Below, in pieces: positions 16,298 to 19,703 of a DNA stretch of 19,703 bases. Every line of letters starts with the position of its first letter. Positions within the stretch are counted from its first letter, which is position 1. The stretch is from Sulfurimonas sp. (GTDB lineage: Bacteria > Campylobacterota > Campylobacteria > Campylobacterales > Sulfurimonadaceae), in NCBI GenBank assembly GCA_027047745.1, contig JALTUB010000122.1, forward strand, positions 1 through 19,703, given 5' to 3'. The translations under genes were made by a program, and so were the position numbers. The notes beneath the pieces were generated by a model. The model was not told where the DNA came from. It saw nothing but the letters and a program-made list of their open reading frames with translations, and did not search any database.

Positions 16298-17323
16298 ATG
16301 CACATCAAAAGATATTCGATAGCAGCATTTGTGTTAATGGCTCTAGTAGGTTGGTATGTTTATGCATATCTAACGCATGGAACAATAGTGATAGACTTTT
16401 TTGGTATACCTTTACCATCACTTTCCATAGCTTTATTGGTAATAGTACCAGTTTTTGTTCTTTATGTTGCTAGTGTTGTTCATATGTCCTTTTACAGCAT
16501 GCTTGCAAATTTAAAGATTCGCAGAACTGAAAAAGATTATGAAAAGCTTTTTAACTCTATTATAGATGCTTACTTAGGTAAGGTTAATAGAAAACATAAC
16601 TTAAAGACTGCACCATTTACACTATTTGGTAATCTTTTAGACCATAGCACTGTTTTTCCTAATGGAAAGATTGAACTAGATTCGGATGATGAAAAAACAA
16701 AAAAAATCAATAATGTTTTAGAGTCAATAGAGAAGATCAAAAATGGTGAAGTTGTAGATTTGAAGTCACATTCACTTTTACCAATAAATCCATTGGTTGT
16801 TCAAAACAATAGAAACATGTATAAAAAAGGTGATATTTCAAGTGAAGATATACTCTCTAATGCTAAAAAATATACTCCGTCGTTATGCGAAGAGGTTTAC
16901 AGTGATTTTGTAAAAAAAGCATCTGTTGCCAATATCAATAAATATAAGGAATTTTTAACAAAAGATGCTCTTTTTATCATATTATCTCGTGTAAATGCAG
17001 ATGAAAATACTTTAGAAATATCTAACGAAGCTTTACAAGAATTAAGCTCTAAATTAGAATTAAATAAAGAAGATTATATGAAAATTTCAAAAATAACTTC
17101 ATCTTCTATGATTCCTGATCAAAGGATTAAACTATTTGAAACTATTAGTAATGAAAAAGAAGAGGCAATGGACGCTTATCTTTACACTTTACTTGATTTA
17201 GAAATGCTTGAACCTGCATATGCTATTCTTGAGATTTCTCAACCAGATGAATTTCAAAATTTTAAAGCTTATCGTACTTTAAAAGAGTGCAATCAGCCTT
17301 TTAATTTAGAACTTTTCATCTAA
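16298..17323 (+). CDS. Uncharacterised inner-membrane protein with two N-terminal helices
   Basis: I do not recognise this 341-residue protein. Two hydrophobic helices are visible, about 6-26 (IAAFVLMALVGWYVYAYL) and 41-63 (SLSIALLVIVPVFVLYVASVV), joined by a short loop. The ~275-residue remainder is soluble and mostly helical, rich in Lys, Glu, Asn and Leu. The positive NLKIRR after helix 2 suggests it faces the cytoplasm. The last third (from about 225) has helix pairs such as DAYLYTLLDLEMLEPAYAIL that look loosely TPR-like. Two helices plus a cytoplasmic helical domain recalls the LapA/LapB architecture, but no motif proves a link. AAGGA at 16285-16289 sets the start. Its place between a DksA-like regulator and a tRNA-modifying enzyme gives no direct functional hint. 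Confidence 0.75.
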   Translation: MHIKRYSIAAFVLMALVGWYVYAYLTHGTIVIDFFGIPLPSLSIALLVIVPVFVLYVASVVHMSFYSMLANLKIRRTEKDYEKLFNSIIDAYLGKVNRKHNLKTAPFTLFGNLLDHSTVFPNGKIELDSDDEKTKKINNVLESIEKIKNGEVVDLKSHSLLPINPLVVQNNRNMYKKGDISSEDILSNAKKYTPSLCEEVYSDFVKKASVANINKYKEFLTKDALFIILSRVNADENTLEISNEALQELSSKLELNKEDYMKISKITSSSMIPDQRIKLFETISNEKEEAMDAYLYTLLDLEMLEPAYAILEISQPDEFQNFKAYRTLKECNQPFNLELFI

Positions 17324-17328
17324 ATTTA

Positions 17329-18282
17329 ATGAATAATAAATTATCTTTTGATAAACCAATATATGTACTAGCCCCTCTTGCGGGCTTTACAGACCTACCA
17401 TTTAGAAGTGTAGTAAAAAAGTTTGGAGCTGATCTTACAGTCAGTGAAATGCTCAGTTCTAATGCCCTCGCTCATGGATCAGAAAAAACTTTACATATGT
17501 TAGAAAAAAGTACGATAGAAGATCCTTACTCTGTACAGATTTCTGGTTCTGATGTTGGTGTTGTACGAAATGCAGTAGAGATTTTAAATGAGCATGATGG
17601 TATTGATGTGATAGATTTGAACTGTGGATGTCCTGTTCCTAAAGTTGTAGGACATGGAAGTGGAAGTTCTCTTCTTTTAAACTTACCTCTTATGGGTGAT
17701 ATTATAAAAACTATAAAAGATACATCAGATAAGAACATGACAAGTGTAAAAATTAGACTTGGTTTTGAAGATAAAAATCATGTTGAAATTGCTAAGGTAG
17801 TTGAAGCTAGTGGAGCTGATTTTTTAGCTGTTCATGGGAGAACTCGTGCTGGAAAGTTTAAGTCTGCTGTTGATTATGATGCTATTGCTGAGATTAAAGA
17901 AGCTGTGTCTATACCTGTTATAGCAAATGGTGATATTGATTCATACTCTAAAGCAAAATGGGTGTTAGAGCATACTGGAGCAGATGGTGTTATGATAGGA
18001 AGAGGTGCAGTTGGTGCTCCATGGATTTTCAATCAACTTCGCACAGGAAGTGAATATATAGACCAAAAGCTCAAACATGAAATTATTATGGAACATTTTG
18101 ATAAAATGATAGAGTTTTATGGTGGACATGGTGTAAGTATGTTTAGAAAACATACACATACATATTCAAAAGGTTATCAAGGTGCTTCTCTCCTTCGTAA
18201 TGATGTTAACCGTATTGATGATATACTAGAATACAGAAATCGCATAGATGATTTTTTCTCAAATAATAGGATGGTAATATAA
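17329..18282 (+). CDS. dus: tRNA-dihydrouridine synthase (Dus family)
   Basis: This 317-residue FMN enzyme reduces uridines in the tRNA D-loop to dihydrouridine with NADPH. The TIM-barrel shows the Dus signatures APLAGFTDLPFR (15-26), VSEMLSSNAL, the catalytic cysteine C101 in NCGCPVPKVV, SVKIRLGF, VHGRTRAGKF, PVIANGDIDS and GVMIGRGAVGAPWIF, followed by a small helical RNA-binding domain with FRKHTHTYSKG. The overall pattern is closest to DusB, but I cannot settle the subgroup by eye. It starts 5 nt after the membrane-protein gene and its stop overlaps the next start by one base (TAATG), so the two gene products are probably made together. Confidence 0.94.
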   Translation: MNNKLSFDKPIYVLAPLAGFTDLPFRSVVKKFGADLTVSEMLSSNALAHGSEKTLHMLEKSTIEDPYSVQISGSDVGVVRNAVEILNEHDGIDVIDLNCGCPVPKVVGHGSGSSLLLNLPLMGDIIKTIKDTSDKNMTSVKIRLGFEDKNHVEIAKVVEASGADFLAVHGRTRAGKFKSAVDYDAIAEIKEAVSIPVIANGDIDSYSKAKWVLEHTGADGVMIGRGAVGAPWIFNQLRTGSEYIDQKLKHEIIMEHFDKMIEFYGGHGVSMFRKHTHTYSKGYQGASLLRNDVNRIDDILEYRNRIDDFFSNNRMVI

Positions 18283-19430
18283 TGTTAGAAATTTCAAGTT
18301 CTATTAAAAATTTAGAAAAGAATGATATTTCCGATAATATGTTTCACTATGATTATAATACAAAGCATTTACTATCTTTGATAGCTAGTGGAATAGAACA
18401 TGATGACCCTGCTTATCTTAGTTCATATCGTTCCTTTGAGGGTGAAGCATATGAAAATTTTCTTTATGAAAAACTTTTAAGATATGCAGAAGAGAATGAT
18501 TATATAGATAAGTTTATACTAAAAGGTTTCCATCAAAATAGACATAAGGCATATGCGAATACTTTATCTATTAGTGAAAAAGAGCAGATAGTATATAGAA
18601 CTAAAAGTAGAGAAATAAGTGAATTTGATGCAATGTTTGTTAGTAAGAATAATGAGCTTTACTTTGTTGAAATGACACTTGTTAAGTCTGTTTTAAAACT
18701 AAGAAGAAGACTCCGTAAGAAGAAAGCACTGCTAGACATAATATTTCCTAACTACGAGATAAAAGCACTAATAATACTCAATGAGGGTGCAACAGGGGTT
18801 AAGCAATTTCCCTCTTTTTGTAAGGTTTGGTTTACAAAAGAGTATTCTGCTTCTGATGTTTTAGAGTATATAAAGCAATCTTCAAGTCAAAGAAGAACTT
18901 TAGCTCCAAAAGAAAAAAAATGGTCTTCAAAAATGATTGAAGCACATACTTTAAAACTTCATCCATTTAGATACTATAATACTATGTCATGGATTACAAA
19001 AACTTTGAGAAGTCATAAAACACATATCTTAGATATGAAGTTTTTAATGAGTTTTAAAACTCAAAGGTATCAAAACTTGTACAATAAGTTTTATGTGGGT
19101 TATATAGATATTGAATCAATGAGAAAAATATTACAGCTAGCTGGCGAATATGATAATAATCAAAAAGTGGTTGTAGCGATAGAAAAAAAACATTCAGATG
19201 AAATTGTAGTAACTTATTATATTCAAAAAGCTCGTAAAAATTTAGTTTTATACTCTTTTAATGATGATGGAAAGTTGGTTAAAGAGAAAAAAGACCCATA
19301 CGGCATAACAGTAACAGAAGTTTTTCATATAAGTAAGCAGATGGATGAGAGCTACAAACTAAGTGTAGCTAACATAAATACTATGAAAAAGTTACTTAAA
19401 GATAGGTTTGTTAAGCAGACAAAGAAATAA
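18282..19430 (+). CDS. Uncharacterised protein with PD-(D/E)XK nuclease-like core
   Basis: I do not recognise this 382-residue protein as a named family. Residues about 50-165 read like a PD-(D/E)XK nuclease core: an acidic helix FEGEAYENFLYEKLL (E53, E55), then a strand with E114-F-D116 (ISEFDAMFV), a turn, and a strand LYFVE130-MT, followed by a very basic helix (LRRRLRKKK, 140-148) and a hydrophobic strand KALIILNE. The order matches 'E...ELDV..n.l..iECKT' restriction-like domains such as DUF1887. However, the usual ExK lysine is T132; K135 is the nearest lysine. The C-terminal half is basic and unlike anything I know. The start lies in a TAATG overlap with dus and has AGG(A)TGG upstream. 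A nucleic-acid-binding or nuclease role is inference, perhaps on RNA given the dus coupling. Confidence 0.72.
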   Translation: MLEISSSIKNLEKNDISDNMFHYDYNTKHLLSLIASGIEHDDPAYLSSYRSFEGEAYENFLYEKLLRYAEENDYIDKFILKGFHQNRHKAYANTLSISEKEQIVYRTKSREISEFDAMFVSKNNELYFVEMTLVKSVLKLRRRLRKKKALLDIIFPNYEIKALIILNEGATGVKQFPSFCKVWFTKEYSASDVLEYIKQSSSQRRTLAPKEKKWSSKMIEAHTLKLHPFRYYNTMSWITKTLRSHKTHILDMKFLMSFKTQRYQNLYNKFYVGYIDIESMRKILQLAGEYDNNQKVVVAIEKKHSDEIVVTYYIQKARKNLVLYSFNDDGKLVKEKKDPYGITVTEVFHISKQMDESYKLSVANINTMKKLLKDRFVKQTKK

Positions 19431-19438
19431 AAGCTTGT

Positions 19439-19703
19439 TTATGACTCGTAAATCATAGAAGCTGCTCTCTCTTTATAAGCTTGTAGTGCATCTTTAGAGC
19501 TATTTGTTTGAGGCTCTTTGTTTAAAAAGTTGTCAAGTTCTTGGTGTCTATCTTGAAGGATTGATTCAAAATCCTCTTGTGAAGTTGGTTTATTGTCAGT
19601 AAACTTATCTAAAAGTATATTGCTTTTGCCCATAAGCACTAGATATGATTGCTCTGCAAAATCTAACATTACTACACTGTTACTTTGATCAATTGCTTTT
19701 TGA
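19439..19703 (-). CDS. C-terminal part of an unidentified protein, possibly FliO-like; 5' end beyond window
   Basis: The minus-strand frame is open from the right edge to a TAA at 19439, so only the last 87 or so residues are seen. An ATG at 19669 is internal: in-frame codons before it read QKAIDQSNSVV. The segment SVVMLDFAEQSYLVLMGKS looks like the paired beta strands of FliO-type cytoplasmic domains ('..lvlv...g..yLll.g..'), and is followed by a polar helical tail ending in SMIYES. FliO helps assemble the flagellar export gate, but this link rests on a weak pattern. The gene converges with the nuclease-like gene, 8 nt apart, with no clear terminator between them. Confidence 0.55.
   Translation of the reverse strand, partial: QKAIDQSNSVVMLDFAEQSYLVLMGKSNILLDKFTDNKPTSQEDFESILQDRHQELDNFLNKEPQTNSSKDALQAYKERAASMIYES

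Noticed and set aside
19431..19500. AAGCTT-containing repeats between the convergent genes as a terminator
   Set aside because: The copies are too far apart and too short to form a convincing stem with a T-tract.
1..19703. CRISPR array, tRNA/rRNA gene, insertion sequence or prophage
   Set aside because: No regularly spaced repeats, tRNA-like cloverleaf, rRNA segment, transposase or phage gene was noticed; the gaps are all short.

Overview
The window looks like a chromosomal segment from a free-living member of the Campylobacterota (Epsilonproteobacteria), most like Sulfurimonas or its relatives. This is inferred from the AT-rich sequence, the tightly packed genes, TATAAT-type -10 boxes in AT-rich DNA with little -35 signal, a signalling repertoire rich in HD-GYP and multi-domain hybrid kinases, and the grouping of accD, a thiE-like gene, rlmH and a dksA-like gene. 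No species can be named from sequence reading alone.

Left end (1-873, minus strand): a small secreted His/Cys-rich protein is followed by the start of a TolC-family outer-membrane efflux gene that runs off the left edge. This is probably the head of a heavy-metal RND efflux operon. Divergent from it (950-5141, plus) are two overlapping signalling genes: a response regulator with an HD-GYP cyclic-di-GMP phosphodiesterase output, and a BvgS-like hybrid histidine kinase with two periplasmic solute-binding domains. The kinase ends in an Hpt-like helical region that appears to lack the phosphorylatable histidine.

Middle (5188-7831): the ATPase gene ychF, then a compact DinJ/YafQ-type toxin-antitoxin pair with a short inverted repeat over its probable -10 box. 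Next, on the minus strand, is a manganese-type family II inorganic pyrophosphatase (ppaC) with its own promoter and an intrinsic terminator. A 259-bp divergent intergenic region follows, holding promoters for ppaC and for glutamate synthase and a pair of tandem 11-bp repeats. Then come gltB and gltD (8091-13917), the two subunits of NADPH-type glutamate synthase, closed by a strong intrinsic terminator.

Right part (14057-19430): a seven-gene plus-strand run with gaps of 11 nt or less: accD (fatty-acid synthesis), a ThiE-like protein, rlmH (23S rRNA methylation), a DksA-like zinc-finger regulator, an uncharacterised two-helix membrane protein, a tRNA-dihydrouridine synthase and an uncharacterised PD-(D/E)XK-like protein. 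It combines lipid precursor supply, RNA modification and transcriptional growth control. A convergent minus-strand gene, perhaps FliO-like, enters from the right edge.

No rRNA, tRNA, CRISPR array, insertion sequence or prophage was seen, and no gene-free stretch exceeds 300 bp. Most of the window is housekeeping. The parts least explained by known families are the nuclease-like gene at 18282-19430, the membrane protein at 16298-17323, the degenerate Hpt tail of the kinase, the small metal-binding-like secreted protein and the gltB leader repeats.
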